The position numbers and the translations under genes were made by a program. From an uncultured Lachnospiraceae bacterium (GTDB lineage: Bacteria; Bacillota; Clostridia; Lachnospirales; Lachnospiraceae): DNA of 64,000 bases. Below, piece by piece: positions 43,423-52,701 of the stretch. Location: positions 1 to 64,000 of the forward strand of contig CANRZW010000016.1 of assembly GCA_947644545.1 (NCBI GenBank), in the 5' to 3' direction. The notes beneath the pieces were generated by a model, which was not told the DNA's origin, did not search any database, and was given only the letters and a program-made list of their open reading frames with translations. The stretch's first letter is position 1. Every line of letters starts with the position of its first letter.

Positions 43423-44493
43423 CTATTCGGTTCCTTCTTCAATTTTGTGGAAAATAATGCAGTTTGGCTGGTTTACCTTTAATTCCTTTCCATTCATAAC
43501 GAGCAGTCCGTTCTCCAGGTCTACCTTAAAGAAAGTCATCGTATCCGATTCATGATTCAGGGATACCAGATGCCTGTTGTCCGGGAAAAGATTCGCGTCC
43601 TTCGGATAATCACCGCTGATCGGCAGACACAATATCTTGGAAAGCATTCCTGTCTCCGGATCGACCCGGTAAATGATGGTACTGTTATCTCCCGCATTGG
43701 AGCTCACCACGTATCTGAAATCTTCAGAAATATTAAGGGCACTGGCTGCCGATCCGCCCGCATGATAATCATTCAGCGTAGAAATCGTCTGAATCTTCTC
43801 AAACTCCGGATTGCCGTCCACTTCCTCATACGTATAGACATCAATGTAATTCTTCAACTCATGGACGATATACATATATCGGCCATCCTTGGAAAACTTC
43901 AGATGGCGCGGCGCCGACTCCTGCTCGCTTCTCACCATATCGATCGGACGCAGCTTACCGTTCTTATGGTCGAGTCGATATACATTGACATGATCAAGTC
44001 CCAGATCCGCCGCACACAGATAATGGTTATCCCTCGTCATCTTCACGCAATTAACATGCGGTCTGAAATTCCGCTCTGCTATGCTGCCCAGCCCCTTGTG
44101 ATAGATCTCATCCGTGATATCACCCAATCCGCCGTCCTCCCGCAGTCTGAGCACGGTGATCTTCCCGTCATGATAGCCGCCGACAAACAGGAACGCATCC
44201 TCATAATCAGTGGAAAGATAACATCCACGCATCCCGTTGATGCTGCTGGCGTTGATGACTTCCAGATCGCCGCTGGGCAGGATCCTGTACGCCTCTACAC
44301 CGAAATCCGTGATGGAATACAGAAATTTCTTATTATGAGAAATGGATATATAGGATGAGTTGGTGATCCTGACCTGGTTCTTCTCAGACAGCCTTCCGTT
44401 TTCCAGATCCACGTCGTAAATCTTAATGCCGTATTTCTCCAATTTGCCCACTGTGTAGGTAGAAACATATGCTACATATTTATCCTGACTCAT
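43423..44493 (-). CDS. lactonase-family beta-propeller protein (6-phosphogluconolactonase-like)
   Basis: A seven-bladed propeller protein of about 356 residues of the lactonase/YbhE family (repeated YxVxxTG-type blades; FLFVGGYHDGKI, RHLKFSKDGRYMYIVHEL, FPDNRHLVSLNHES). Some members hydrolyse 6-phosphogluconolactone; others are uncharacterised, and no pentose-phosphate gene is nearby. The start at 44493 begins the conserved MSQDKYVAYVSTYT; GGAAAGG is 12 nt upstream, and a TTG six codons' spacing nearer is possible. There is no signal peptide. It ends just before spoIVA. Confidence 0.82.
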   Translation of the reverse strand: MSQDKYVAYVSTYTVGKLEKYGIKIYDVDLENGRLSEKNQVRITNSSYISISHNKKFLYSITDFGVEAYRILPSGDLEVINASSINGMRGCYLSTDYEDAFLFVGGYHDGKITVLRLREDGGLGDITDEIYHKGLGSIAERNFRPHVNCVKMTRDNHYLCAADLGLDHVNVYRLDHKNGKLRPIDMVRSEQESAPRHLKFSKDGRYMYIVHELKNYIDVYTYEEVDGNPEFEKIQTISTLNDYHAGGSAASALNISEDFRYVVSSNAGDNSTIIYRVDPETGMLSKILCLPISGDYPKDANLFPDNRHLVSLNHESDTMTFFKVDLENGLLVMNGKELKVNQPNCIIFHKIEEGTE

Positions 44494-44548
44494 ATTCAAA
44501 CCATGCCTTTCCTTCATTGTTGCCGGCATCCTGCCTTCATCTTACTAG

Positions 44549-44577
44549 ATTTTATCACAAATTTATGTCCATGTTAA
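44549..44577 (-). promoter_or_regulatory. promoter of the lactonase-family gene
   Basis: On the minus strand TTAACA (44572-44577) and TAAAAT (44549-44554) are 17 bp apart. Confidence 0.65.
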
Positions 44578-44616
44578 TCATTTTCATAAAAAATGCTCTT
44601 ATTTTTAAAATTCCCA

Positions 44617-44685
44617 TTGACATGGCACATCTTTTTTGTATAATGAGATTCAGCGTCTGTTTAGTTTTAGTAAACTTTGAGTTTA
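44617..44685 (+). promoter_or_regulatory. pot operon promoter and palindromic site
   Basis: TTGACA (44617-44622) and TATAAT (44639-44644) are both perfect and 16 bp apart. TAAACT-TTG-AGTTTA (44671-44685) lies about 25 bp downstream and is a candidate binding site of the XRE-cupin regulator. The rest of the gap 44530-44845 is a leader of about 195 nt in which I recognise nothing else. Confidence 0.75.
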
Positions 44686-44845
44686 TTATGACTGAGTATC
44701 CGGCTTGTGGATAACAGAACAACGACGTGATACAGGTAGGGCAATACGGATTAAAGAAACCACTATAACAGGATGTAGCAGTTGCGCGCGTATCATTCCG
44801 ATAAGCGTCTGCTGCGTTTCCGACACAGAAAGAGACTGATACAGT

Positions 44846-45406
44846 ATGGACAGTAATTCCGGCCGAGTGGAGATCGGCAATAAGATCAGAGAACTGCGCA
44901 ATCAGAAGGGACTGACCCAGGAGGAACTGGCGGACCGTTGTGAGTTATCCAAAGGCTTTATCAGCCAGCTGGAGAACGACCTGACTTCCCCTTCTATCGC
45001 CACCCTGGTCGATATCTTACAGTGCCTTGGCACTAACCTGAAAAACTTCTTCAACGATGCGGACGATGAGCAAATCGTCTTCCGCAACGAAGATTTCTTT
45101 GAAAAGACCGACACAGAGCTGCACAACAAAGTGGAATGGATCATTCCCAATGCACAGAAGAATATGATGGAACCGATCCGCGTTACCCTGGAGCCCGGCG
45201 GTTCCACCTACCCGGATCAGCCCCACGAAGGGGAAGAATTCGGCTACGTGCTTTCCGGTTCCATCACCATCGTAATCGGTAACCGCAGCCTGAAAGCCAA
45301 AAAGGGAGAGGCCTTCTACTATACGGCCAACGCAGAACACTATATCAAGACGAGCGGCAAGAGCGGCGCAGTTTTTCTCTGGATCAGCACGCCGCCAAAC
45401 TTTTAA
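44846..45406 (+). CDS. XRE-family regulator with cupin domain
   Basis: A 186-residue regulator with an N-terminal XRE helix-turn-helix ([31 protein letters not shown]) and a C-terminal cupin ([36 protein letters not shown]). This architecture (PuuR-like) is the usual first gene of Firmicutes polyamine ABC operons, and potABCD follows directly, so a polyamine-responsive repressor is likely. It is translated from an ATG with AGAAAGAG about 11 nt upstream. Confidence 0.92.
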   Translation: MDSNSGRVEIGNKIRELRNQKGLTQEELADRCELSKGFISQLENDLTSPSIATLVDILQCLGTNLKNFFNDADDEQIVFRNEDFFEKTDTELHNKVEWIIPNAQKNMMEPIRVTLEPGGSTYPDQPHEGEEFGYVLSGSITIVIGNRSLKAKKGEAFYYTANAEHYIKTSGKSGAVFLWISTPPNF

Positions 45407-45455
45407 ATTTTTGTACGACAGAGAATACGAAACAGAAAACACGGAGGATTGGTCC

Positions 45456-46529
45456 ATGTCCAAAGAATTGATCCATTTAAACAGTATCTCCAAATCCTTT
45501 GACGGACAGATGGTCTTAGACGAGCTGAATCTGACCATCCATGAGAATGAATTTGTCACGCTCTTAGGCCCCAGCGGCTGCGGTAAGACAACTACCCTGC
45601 GCATACTGGGCGGGTTTGCCACACCGGACACCGGCAGCGTTATCTTCGACGGACAGGACATCACCAAGCTTCCGCCGAACCTGCGGCCGTTGAACACGGT
45701 GTTTCAGAAGTACGCCCTTTTCACCCATATGAACATCGCCGAGAACATCGCTTTCGGTTTGAAAATCAAGAAGAAATCCAGGGAGTATATCGCGGACAAG
45801 ATCCGCTATGCCCTGAAGCTGGTCAATCTGGAAGGCTACGAGAACCGGATGCCGGATTCCTTAAGCGGCGGCCAGCAGCAGCGTATTGCCATTGCCCGTG
45901 CCATCGTCAACGAGCCCCGGGTGCTGCTTCTGGATGAACCCCTTGGCGCGCTGGACTTGAAGCTGCGCCAGGAAATGCAGTACGAACTGATCCGCATGAA
46001 AAACGAGCTGGGCATTACCTTCGTCTACGTCACCCACGATCAGGAAGAAGCGCTGACCATGTCCGACACCATCGTCGTCATGAACCAGGGCTACATCCAG
46101 CAGATCGGCTCTCCGGAGTCCATCTACAATGAGCCGGAGAACGCTTTCGTAGCGGACTTCATCGGCGACAGCAATATTATCTCCGCCACCATGATCGAAG
46201 ATAAGCTGGTCAGCATTCTGGGTGCCCGTTTCGCCTGTGTGGATACCGGCTTTGGTCATAACAAACCGGTGGATGTCGTGATCCGGCCGGAGGATGTGGA
46301 GCTTGTTTCCCCCGCAGAAGGCACCCTGCAGGGCGTAGTCAGCCACCTGATCTTCAAGGGTGTTCACTATGAGATGGAAGTTAACGCCGGCGGCTTCGAG
46401 TGGCTGGTACATTCCACCGCCCTCCATCCGGTTGGGGAGAATGTGGGCATCCGGGTCGATCCCTACAATATTCAGATTATGAACAAACCGGAATCTGAGG
46501 ATGAGGAGGCGGTAGCAATTGACATCTAA
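45456..46529 (+). CDS. potA: spermidine/putrescine ABC transporter ATPase
   Basis: PotA powers polyamine import. The 357-residue protein has Walker [10 protein letters not shown], signature [14 protein letters not shown], Walker [14 protein letters not shown]-loop THDQEEAL and a C-terminal TOBE-like domain. The ATG at 45456 has GGAGG 8 nt upstream; an open frame from a TTG at 45411 is less likely. It overlaps potB by 11 bp. Confidence 0.95.
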   Translation: MSKELIHLNSISKSFDGQMVLDELNLTIHENEFVTLLGPSGCGKTTTLRILGGFATPDTGSVIFDGQDITKLPPNLRPLNTVFQKYALFTHMNIAENIAFGLKIKKKSREYIADKIRYALKLVNLEGYENRMPDSLSGGQQQRIAIARAIVNEPRVLLLDEPLGALDLKLRQEMQYELIRMKNELGITFVYVTHDQEEALTMSDTIVVMNQGYIQQIGSPESIYNEPENAFVADFIGDSNIISATMIEDKLVSILGARFACVDTGFGHNKPVDVVIRPEDVELVSPAEGTLQGVVSHLIFKGVHYEMEVNAGGFEWLVHSTALHPVGENVGIRVDPYNIQIMNKPESEDEEAVAIDI

Positions 46530-47337
46530 AAGAAAATGGCTCTCGGCCCCCTACACACTCTGGTCGGTGGTCTTCATCATCATTCCGCTGTGTATGATCT
46601 TCTACTACGGACTGACCGATAAGACCGGCGCCTTTACCCTGGAAAACATCGCGGCCATCGCGACGGCGGAACATGCCAAAGCGCTGCGCCTTTCCATCCT
46701 GCTGTCCCTGATCAGTACGCTGATCTGTTTTCTGCTGGCCTATCCGCTTGCCATGATCCTGGCCAACATGAAGGTGAGCCAGCACAGTTTTATCATATTG
46801 ATATTTATTCTGCCCATGTGGATGAATTTCCTGCTGCGCACGCTCGCCTGGCAGACCTTACTGGAAAAAAGCGGTGTGATTAATAACATACTGACGTTCC
46901 TCCACCTGCCGAATATCAATATCATCAACACGCCTTACGCCATCATTCTGGGCATGGTCTACAACTTCCTGCCCTTTATGGTACTGCCTTTATACAACGC
47001 GTTGTCCAAGATTGACGAGAACGTGATAAACGCCGCCAGAGATCTGGGTGCAGACAGCATACATACCTTTTTCCGGATTACGCTGCCCCTCTCCGTGCCG
47101 GGTATTATCAGCGGTATTTCCATGGTCTTCGTCCCGGCGCTGACTACCTTCGTGATCAGCTCTCTGCTCGGCGGCAGTAAGATCCTGCTGATCGGCAATG
47201 TCATCGACCAGGAATTCACGCAGGCGTCCAACTGGCACTTAGGCAGCGGCCTTTCCATCGTGCTGATGATCTTTATCATCCTGAATATGATCGCATCCGC
47301 TGTATTCGATAAAGAGGGGGAGGGATCCATGCTATGA
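46519..47337 (+). CDS. potB: spermidine/putrescine ABC transporter permease
   Basis: A 272-residue permease with about six helices and an EAA loop ([22 protein letters not shown]). The start is a TTG at 46519 inside the end of potA, with AGGAGG 9 nt upstream; there is no nearer ATG in the conserved N-terminus. It ends with an ATGA overlap with potC. Confidence 0.94.
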   Translation: MTSKRKWLSAPYTLWSVVFIIIPLCMIFYYGLTDKTGAFTLENIAAIATAEHAKALRLSILLSLISTLICFLLAYPLAMILANMKVSQHSFIILIFILPMWMNFLLRTLAWQTLLEKSGVINNILTFLHLPNINIINTPYAIILGMVYNFLPFMVLPLYNALSKIDENVINAARDLGADSIHTFFRITLPLSVPGIISGISMVFVPALTTFVISSLLGGSKILLIGNVIDQEFTQASNWHLGSGLSIVLMIFIILNMIASAVFDKEGEGSML

Positions 47338-48119
47338 GAAATGCCTTAAAGAAATTTTATATCGCGCTGATCTTCCTTTTCCTCTATGCACCGATTGCCA
47401 CACTGATGGTGCTGTCCTTCAACGCCAGCAAGACGCGGGCCAAATGGGGCGGCTTCACCTTCAAGTGGTATGCGCAGCTGGCACGCAATGACGATATTCT
47501 GCGGGCGCTTGGAAACACGCTGCTGATCGCGCTGTTCTCCTCCGTGATTGCCACGGTGATCGGTACCATAGCCTGCATCGCCATGAATCATATGAAGAAA
47601 CGGACGCGGACCATTATGATGGGGGTCACCAATATTCCCATGCTGAATGCGGATATCGTGACGGGTATCTCCTTGATGCTGCTCTTTATCAGCTTCGGTT
47701 TCCGCTTCGGATTTGGTACAATATTGCTTTCGCATATCACGTTTAATATCCCTTATGTGATCCTGAGCGTCATGCCGCGCATGAAACAGCTCAAACCCAG
47801 CATCTACGAAGCGGCGCTGGATCTGGGGGCTTCACCGGTCACGGCTTTCTTCAAGGTGGTATTTCCGGACCTGATGCCCGGTATCCTGTCGGGCTTCCTG
47901 ATGGCCTTTACAATGTCGCTGGACGACTTTATCATCACCCATTTTACAAAGGGCGCCGGAGTGGATACGCTGTCCACCAAGATCTATACGGAAGTCAGAA
48001 AAGGGATCAAACCGGAGATGTATGCGTTGTCTACGATCATTTTTGCCGCGGTTCTGGTGCTGTTGCTCCTGGTGAACGCTGCGCCGGAGAAAAAAGACAA
48101 AAACAGACATCCTGTATAG
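47334..48119 (+). CDS. potC: spermidine/putrescine ABC transporter permease
   Basis: A 261-residue permease, the PotC partner of PotB, with about six helices, the N-terminal YAPIATLMVLSFNASKT and the EAA loop (EAALDLGASPVTAFFKVVFPDL). The ATGA overlap with potB points to coupled translation and equal amounts. Confidence 0.95.
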   Translation: MRNALKKFYIALIFLFLYAPIATLMVLSFNASKTRAKWGGFTFKWYAQLARNDDILRALGNTLLIALFSSVIATVIGTIACIAMNHMKKRTRTIMMGVTNIPMLNADIVTGISLMLLFISFGFRFGFGTILLSHITFNIPYVILSVMPRMKQLKPSIYEAALDLGASPVTAFFKVVFPDLMPGILSGFLMAFTMSLDDFIITHFTKGAGVDTLSTKIYTEVRKGIKPEMYALSTIIFAAVLVLLLLVNAAPEKKDKNRHPV

Positions 48120-48156
48120 AAATCTTAAGAGTAAGTATGGAAGGAGTATAACGAAT

Positions 48157-49233
48157 ATGACAAGAATCAATCTGAAAAATAAAATGCTGCTTGGGGGTGT
48201 GATGTTACTGGCCGCTGCTGGTATGGCGGGATGCGGTTCTTCCGGCGGCAAAGAAGGCGGTCAGGTGATCGTGTACAACTGGGGAGAGTATATCGACCCG
48301 GAGACGATCGAGATGTTCGAGGAAGAGACCGGCATCGAAGTTGTTTACGACGAATTCGAGACCAATGAGATCATGTATCCTAAGGTAGAATCCGGCGCCG
48401 CATCCTATGATGTGGTATGCCCTTCCGACTACATGATCAGCAAGATGATCGCGGGCGATATGCTGGCCGAGATCAACTTTGAGAACATTCCCAATGCGAA
48501 AAAGAATATCGGCGCACAATACTTTGAACAGGCGAAGGGATTCGATCCGGAGAACAAATATTCCGTGCCCTACTGCTGGGGTACGGTAGGCATCCTCTAT
48601 AATAAGACCATGGTGGAGGAACCGATCACAAGCTGGGCACAGCTGTGGGATGAGAAGTATGCAGACAATATCCTGATGCAGGATTCCGTGCGGGATGCTT
48701 TCATGGTGGCCGAGAAACTAAACGGGTTTTCCATGAATACCACCGATCCCCAGGAACTGGAGACGGCAAAGAATGCCCTGATCGAGCAGAAACCGCTTGT
48801 ACAGGCTTACGTGATCGACCAGGTGCGTGACAAGATGATCGGAGGCGAGGCCGCAATCGGTGTGATCTATTCCGGGGAAGCGATCTACACCCAGCGGGAA
48901 AATCCGGACCTGGAATACGTTATTCCCGAGGAAGGCACCAATGTCTGGATCGATTCCTGGGTCATTTTAAAAGATGCTCCCAATAAGGAAAATGCCGAGA
49001 AATTTATCGACTTTATGTGCCGCGGCGATGTGGCCGTCAAGAATTTCGAGTACATCACCTACTCTACGCCGAACGATGCGGCAAGAGAGCTGATCGAGGA
49101 CGAAGCGATCCGCAACTCCGAGATTGCCTTCCCCGACCTGTCTCAATACAATAATCTGGAGACTTTCGTCTATCTGGGCGAAGACGGGGATGCCCTGTAC
49201 AATGAATTGTGGAAGGAAGTAAAATCCAATTAG
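48157..49233 (+). CDS. potD: spermidine/putrescine-binding lipoprotein
   Basis: The polyamine-binding protein: a lipoprotein signal with lipobox MAGCGSS, then VYNWGEYIDPETIEMFEEETG and WIDSWVILKDAP, the typical PotD motifs. At 358 residues it is full length. AAGGAG lies 10 nt before the ATG. It is the last gene of the operon, followed by a strong hairpin. Confidence 0.95.
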   Translation: MTRINLKNKMLLGGVMLLAAAGMAGCGSSGGKEGGQVIVYNWGEYIDPETIEMFEEETGIEVVYDEFETNEIMYPKVESGAASYDVVCPSDYMISKMIAGDMLAEINFENIPNAKKNIGAQYFEQAKGFDPENKYSVPYCWGTVGILYNKTMVEEPITSWAQLWDEKYADNILMQDSVRDAFMVAEKLNGFSMNTTDPQELETAKNALIEQKPLVQAYVIDQVRDKMIGGEAAIGVIYSGEAIYTQRENPDLEYVIPEEGTNVWIDSWVILKDAPNKENAEKFIDFMCRGDVAVKNFEYITYSTPNDAARELIEDEAIRNSEIAFPDLSQYNNLETFVYLGEDGDALYNELWKEVKSN

Positions 49234-49269
49234 GAAACGGACCGTTATGTCCTGTGCCATTGATATAAA

Positions 49270-49315
49270 GAAGCTCACGGGTTCTCTCTCATAGCAGAAA
49301 GAATCCGTGAGCTTC
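49270..49315. terminator. bidirectional terminator between potD and the DUF4358-like gene
   Basis: GAAGCTCACGG pairs with CCGTGAGCTTC, extended inward by GTTCT/AGAAT with one G-U (about 16 bp in all). It lies between two convergent genes. Confidence 0.75.
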
Positions 49316-49352
49316 TCCATTCTCAAACGGCGCGGCAGGCGCGCATATCGGA

Positions 49353-49841
49353 TCAGTATTTCTGGAAGGCGCTGTTGAGTGCATAGACGGTATCGTTATC
49401 TCCCATCGCGAAGAAGATCACATTGCCGCGGCTCTCGATCAGCATGGTCTCCGCACTGACGCAGATCCACTTATTCAGATCCGCATGATCTTTCAACTGC
49501 TGCTTGACCGTATCTACGTTCTCCTCTTCCACTCTGAGCAGCACCAACTGAAAAGCGTTGGGGGAGATCATGGGAATAGACGCCGTCGCTTCCGTATATA
49601 CAATCTCATCCGTACCCAGGATCGAGACTTCCGTCTCCTCTGTCAGTTCAAACGTCTCAAAGCTGTCCAGCCCTGCTCTGAAATCTTCCGAAAGATCCGC
49701 TTTCTCATAAATACCGGCTATCAGATCTCCGAGACTGCCTTCTAACTGGTCACCGCCCTCCTTCTTCTGCGTCCCACAGGCACAGCAGAAGAAAACGGTC
49801 ATCACCAGCAGAAGAGCTACCCATACAAATTTTGTTTTCAT
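49353..49841 (-). CDS. DUF4358-like lipoprotein
   Basis: A 162-residue lipoprotein with signal sequence and lipobox FFCCACG. The mature part has the pattern of DUF4358 proteins (an acidic stretch, ISPNAFQLVLLRVEEEN, a final VIFFAMGDND). The function of the family is unknown. The start is placed at 49841, with AAGGAG 12 nt upstream; the open frame goes on to 49934 and would overlap the next gene. It converges with potD. Confidence 0.75.
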   Translation of the reverse strand: MKTKFVWVALLLVMTVFFCCACGTQKKEGGDQLEGSLGDLIAGIYEKADLSEDFRAGLDSFETFELTEETEVSILGTDEIVYTEATASIPMISPNAFQLVLLRVEEENVDTVKQQLKDHADLNKWICVSAETMLIESRGNVIFFAMGDNDTVYALNSAFQKY

Positions 49842-49920
49842 GTTATCGTTCCACTCCTTTTTCATAATATTACAGTAACATTCCTTTTCCCTGGCGCTTT
49901 TGCTGTCATGTCTGTTCTTC

Positions 49921-50559
49921 TTACTGATCCGCACTGATCACGGATGCCAGAAATTCCTCCCTGCGCTTCTCAAACTGGATATAGAAATCTTCTTCCGTAT
50001 CGTAAGGCCTCTTATAAAACAGCTCCAGAAACAAAACATTGCTCTTTTGTGCAAAAGTATCCGACTGTCGTTTCCCGATCTGCTCCTGCAGATTTCCGCG
50101 CAGTTCATGCCAGACCGTCAGGAATCCTTCATATTGCGAAAGCGCCGGCGTCTCCAGCCATTTCCTGATCTTCACCTTGGTCCGGTTTTGGATCTCACAG
50201 GCATCTTCCAACAGGAAATAGTGAAGCCCCTTCTCATCGTACTTTCTGCCCAGAGGAAACAACCTGCACAGTCCCGGCCTGCCGGCATGGATACTGCATC
50301 GGCCGTCAGCGGCCAGAAAGCCGCAGGCATCGGTCTCCGGCTGCATTCTGAGCGCCGGCAGGATCAATCCGTCCTCCACGCCAAGCTCGATCTTCTCCTG
50401 CATAAGACCGGCAAAATTCTGCCCTGTTATCTTCTGTAACCGAAAAATATCGTAAGGATCCAGCAGGATCGACCGTCCCATTCCCCGACAGCATGCGCTG
50501 CAGCCATCGCAATCGCCGCAGCCTAACTTCGCCATATCATTTGCACCCAATAACTGCAT
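49921..50559 (-). CDS. YkgJ-family cysteine-cluster protein
   Basis: A 212-residue protein with the metal-binding cysteine cluster of the YkgJ/UPF0153 family: CGDCDGCSACC near the N-terminus, then ACGFL, CSIHAGRPGLCRLFPLG and DACE. Members bind zinc or an Fe-S cluster; the reaction is unknown. AGAGG lies 6 nt before the ATG. It follows the hydrolase gene by 28 bp on the same strand. Confidence 0.87.
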   Translation of the reverse strand: MQLLGANDMAKLGCGDCDGCSACCRGMGRSILLDPYDIFRLQKITGQNFAGLMQEKIELGVEDGLILPALRMQPETDACGFLAADGRCSIHAGRPGLCRLFPLGRKYDEKGLHYFLLEDACEIQNRTKVKIRKWLETPALSQYEGFLTVWHELRGNLQEQIGKRQSDTFAQKSNVLFLELFYKRPYDTEEDFYIQFEKRREEFLASVISADQ

Positions 50560-50587
50560 ACTCTACCTCTTATCCCAGGAATCTTTC

Positions 50588-51433
50588 TTATCCTAATTTC
50601 TCATGGAAGAACTCTGCAATACGCTGCCAGGTCTCCTTCTGGAAGAACTGCCTGTCCGCGTGATCCGCCCCCTCAATGGCGATCAGCTTCACATCACATC
50701 CGGCTTCCTCCAGCCTGTCATGCAGGATTTCTCCTTGCCCGAAAGGCACGGTATGATCCTCCATGCCATGAAGAATCATAAACGGCGGGGCACCCTTAGT
50801 CACAAAGTTGACAGGACAGGCCTTCATTGCCTCTTCTTTCTGCAGCATGACATTCATCCCCAGCATAAGCGATTCCGGCGAAGCTGCCGCCGCCAGAGGC
50901 GATTCATAGGGGAACCCGGAAATATCCGTCGGCGGATACCAGGGACAGGCCGCCTGCACCTTACTCGAATACTCCGTGTAATCACCCACATCAAAAGCCG
51001 GATCATTTGCCAGAGCCGCCATCGCCGTTAAATATCCTCCGGCCGACTCTCCCATAACTCCGAAATGAGCCGGGTCAATGCAAAACCGCTCACTATGCGC
51101 ACGCAAATAACGAATCCCGGCCTTGATATCAATAAGAGGCATCGGAAAGGTGCCTTCATTGCTGGTGCGGTACTCCACACTCGCTACCACGAACCCTTGT
51201 CTTGCCAATCCCGCCAGATAGGCCAGATGCGCCGACTTGTCCATCTGCACCCATGCCCCGCCGCAGATCCATACGATACAGGGGTATACTTTCTCAGGAT
51301 CTTCCGGATAGATCAGATCCATCTTCAGATCCCTCCTCGTATGCCCAAACCAGGCATCCACCTGTGAAAAGGACATTCCTGTCACCACCGAATATTGCGG
51401 CTCCTCTACCTTAATCGTCACTGTCTCTCTCAT
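50588..51433 (-). CDS. alpha/beta-hydrolase (BD-FAE/esterase-like)
   Basis: A 281-residue esterase of the hormone-sensitive-lipase/BD-FAE type with the oxyanion motif WICGGAW, nucleophile GESAGG, the acid in HGMEDHTVPFGQ and the histidine in GADHADRQF. There is no signal peptide, so it acts in the cytoplasm, possibly removing acyl groups from imported sugars. The start at 51433 has AAAGGAG 7 nt upstream; the longer frame to 51475 is not needed. Confidence 0.88.
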   Translation of the reverse strand: MRETVTIKVEEPQYSVVTGMSFSQVDAWFGHTRRDLKMDLIYPEDPEKVYPCIVWICGGAWVQMDKSAHLAYLAGLARQGFVVASVEYRTSNEGTFPMPLIDIKAGIRYLRAHSERFCIDPAHFGVMGESAGGYLTAMAALANDPAFDVGDYTEYSSKVQAACPWYPPTDISGFPYESPLAAAASPESLMLGMNVMLQKEEAMKACPVNFVTKGAPPFMILHGMEDHTVPFGQGEILHDRLEEAGCDVKLIAIEGADHADRQFFQKETWQRIAEFFHEKLG

Positions 51434-51523
51434 ATCAATTCTCCTTTCGCCGGCCCGGCCCGACTCCTCCCGCAACGGGCTGCCCCGCCTATGGGCGGTT
51501 CTCTTCCCATAAATTTCTTATTC

Positions 51524-51553
51524 AGTATAACACACCGTATAAAAAACATTCAA
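51524..51553 (-). promoter_or_regulatory. promoter of the esterase-ykgJ unit
   Basis: On the minus strand TTGAAT (51548-51553) and TATACT (51524-51529) are 18 bp apart. The leader up to the ATG is GC-rich and can fold. Confidence 0.5.
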
Positions 51554-51638
51554 CAACTTAGGCTGTGAATCTCTGTACAACTATGCATTCATAGACTAAA
51601 ATAATAAAATACAGAATCCAACAGGAAGGAAGATCGGA

Positions 51639-52277
51639 ATGCGGACCAAACCAAACAGTAATCGAAGCAAATGCAAGCATCATTCTCTGCTGACAGGCCT
51701 CCTGCTCATTCTATGTCTGCTGCTGGCTGGAAGCGGCTTTCTGTATCTGCGGTTAAGAAACGGCGTGCAGGTCAATGCGCCACAAGATAGAAATATCCTG
51801 CCCGCCGCAGAAATAATCCGCTACAGACAGGATGATACGAGATGGGCCGAAGATCAACTGGGCGCTTCAGCCTATACAATGCGCTCTTCCGGTTGTCTGG
51901 TCAGCTGTATTGCCGCCGCGCTTTCCATGGAAGGTCATGGAAACGAGACCCCCGGTACGCTGAATCAGAAGTTTTCTTCTAATCGCGTATATGATACGGA
52001 AGGCAATCTGCAGTGGGGCTCCCTGACTGAGTCGGGTGATTACCGGGCAGACGTCTTTCCCGAAGTTTCAACCGCGTATATAAATAACTGCCTTACCGAA
52101 AACCGATATCCAATCGTACGTGTACGGATTCGCGGATTTGGAAGCTTCCATTATGTGCTGATCGTTGGCGCCCGGAACGGAGAATATCTGTGTATGGATC
52201 CTCTGCTGGATAACATCGTGCCCTTGTCCGTCTACGGCAGGCGGGTTTATGCCGTTCGGTGCGTGTCCGGCCGGTGA
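51639..52277 (+). CDS. membrane-anchored C39-like cysteine peptidase
   Basis: A 212-residue protein with one N-terminal membrane helix (about 17-37) and an external papain-like domain of the C39_2 type. Candidate active-site residues are Q64, C86 in SSGCLVSC, H171 in FHYVLIVGA and D187 in MDPL. Proteins of this kind are secreted or anchored proteases or peptidoglycan-modifying enzymes; the substrate is unknown. GGAAGGAAG precedes the ATG. No bacteriocin or ABC exporter gene is near, so a leader-peptidase role is not supported. Confidence 0.8.
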   Translation: MRTKPNSNRSKCKHHSLLTGLLLILCLLLAGSGFLYLRLRNGVQVNAPQDRNILPAAEIIRYRQDDTRWAEDQLGASAYTMRSSGCLVSCIAAALSMEGHGNETPGTLNQKFSSNRVYDTEGNLQWGSLTESGDYRADVFPEVSTAYINNCLTENRYPIVRVRIRGFGSFHYVLIVGARNGEYLCMDPLLDNIVPLSVYGRRVYAVRCVSGR

Positions 52278-52337
52278 AATTGTTGATTCTTTATACTTTC
52301 TCCCATGCCGGTCTGCCGAAATTGTGAAAACCGATTA

Positions 52338-52366
52338 TTGCAGTAGCCCGGGGAAATTGTTAGAAT
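52338..52366 (+). promoter_or_regulatory. promoter of the HPr-like/MFS unit
   Basis: TTGCAG (52338-52343) and TAGAAT (52361-52366) are 17 bp apart, with TG in the extended -10 position. Confidence 0.6.
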
Positions 52367-52429
52367 AGGCCCGTAAACAGAAAAATAAGTTTGAAGAAAA
52401 TGCCAACGACACGGCAAGGAGGAATAACC

Positions 52430-52672
52430 ATGAAAATATTAAACGTTGAAAATCCCGAAAAATTTCTTGATGTGATCAAGCAGTGCCACGGAAATGTAGA
52501 ACTGGTATCCAAACAGGGAGACCGATTAAACCTGAAATCCGAACTGACCAAATACATTGCGCTCAGCCAGCTTTTCACGGACAACACTTTTATCAATGAG
52601 ATGGAGCTGATCGTATCAGAACCTGAGGACATGAAGCTTCTTCTGGATTATATGATGGAAGGCAGCCGTTAA
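52430..52672 (+). CDS. small HPr-like protein without the usual active-site motif
   Basis: An 80-residue protein, translated from an ATG with AAGGAGG 7 nt upstream. The pattern (a first strand MKILNVENPEKF, a helix, ELVSKQGDRLNLKSEL, then MELIVSEPEDMKLLLDYM at the end) looks like the HPr fold found in degenerate phosphocarrier-like proteins of this bacterial group. The phospho-histidine loop of real HPr is not seen. The function is unknown, and the family call is tentative. It precedes an MFS transporter by 29 bp. Confidence 0.6.
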   Translation: MKILNVENPEKFLDVIKQCHGNVELVSKQGDRLNLKSELTKYIALSQLFTDNTFINEMELIVSEPEDMKLLLDYMMEGSR

Positions 52673-52701
52673 AAAAGAGATGCTGTATGGGGGGATCTGA
52701 T

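Noticed and set aside
51639-52277. C39 domain as a bacteriocin leader peptidase
   Set aside because: No ABC exporter domain or double-glycine precursor gene nearby; it is a single-helix anchored protein.
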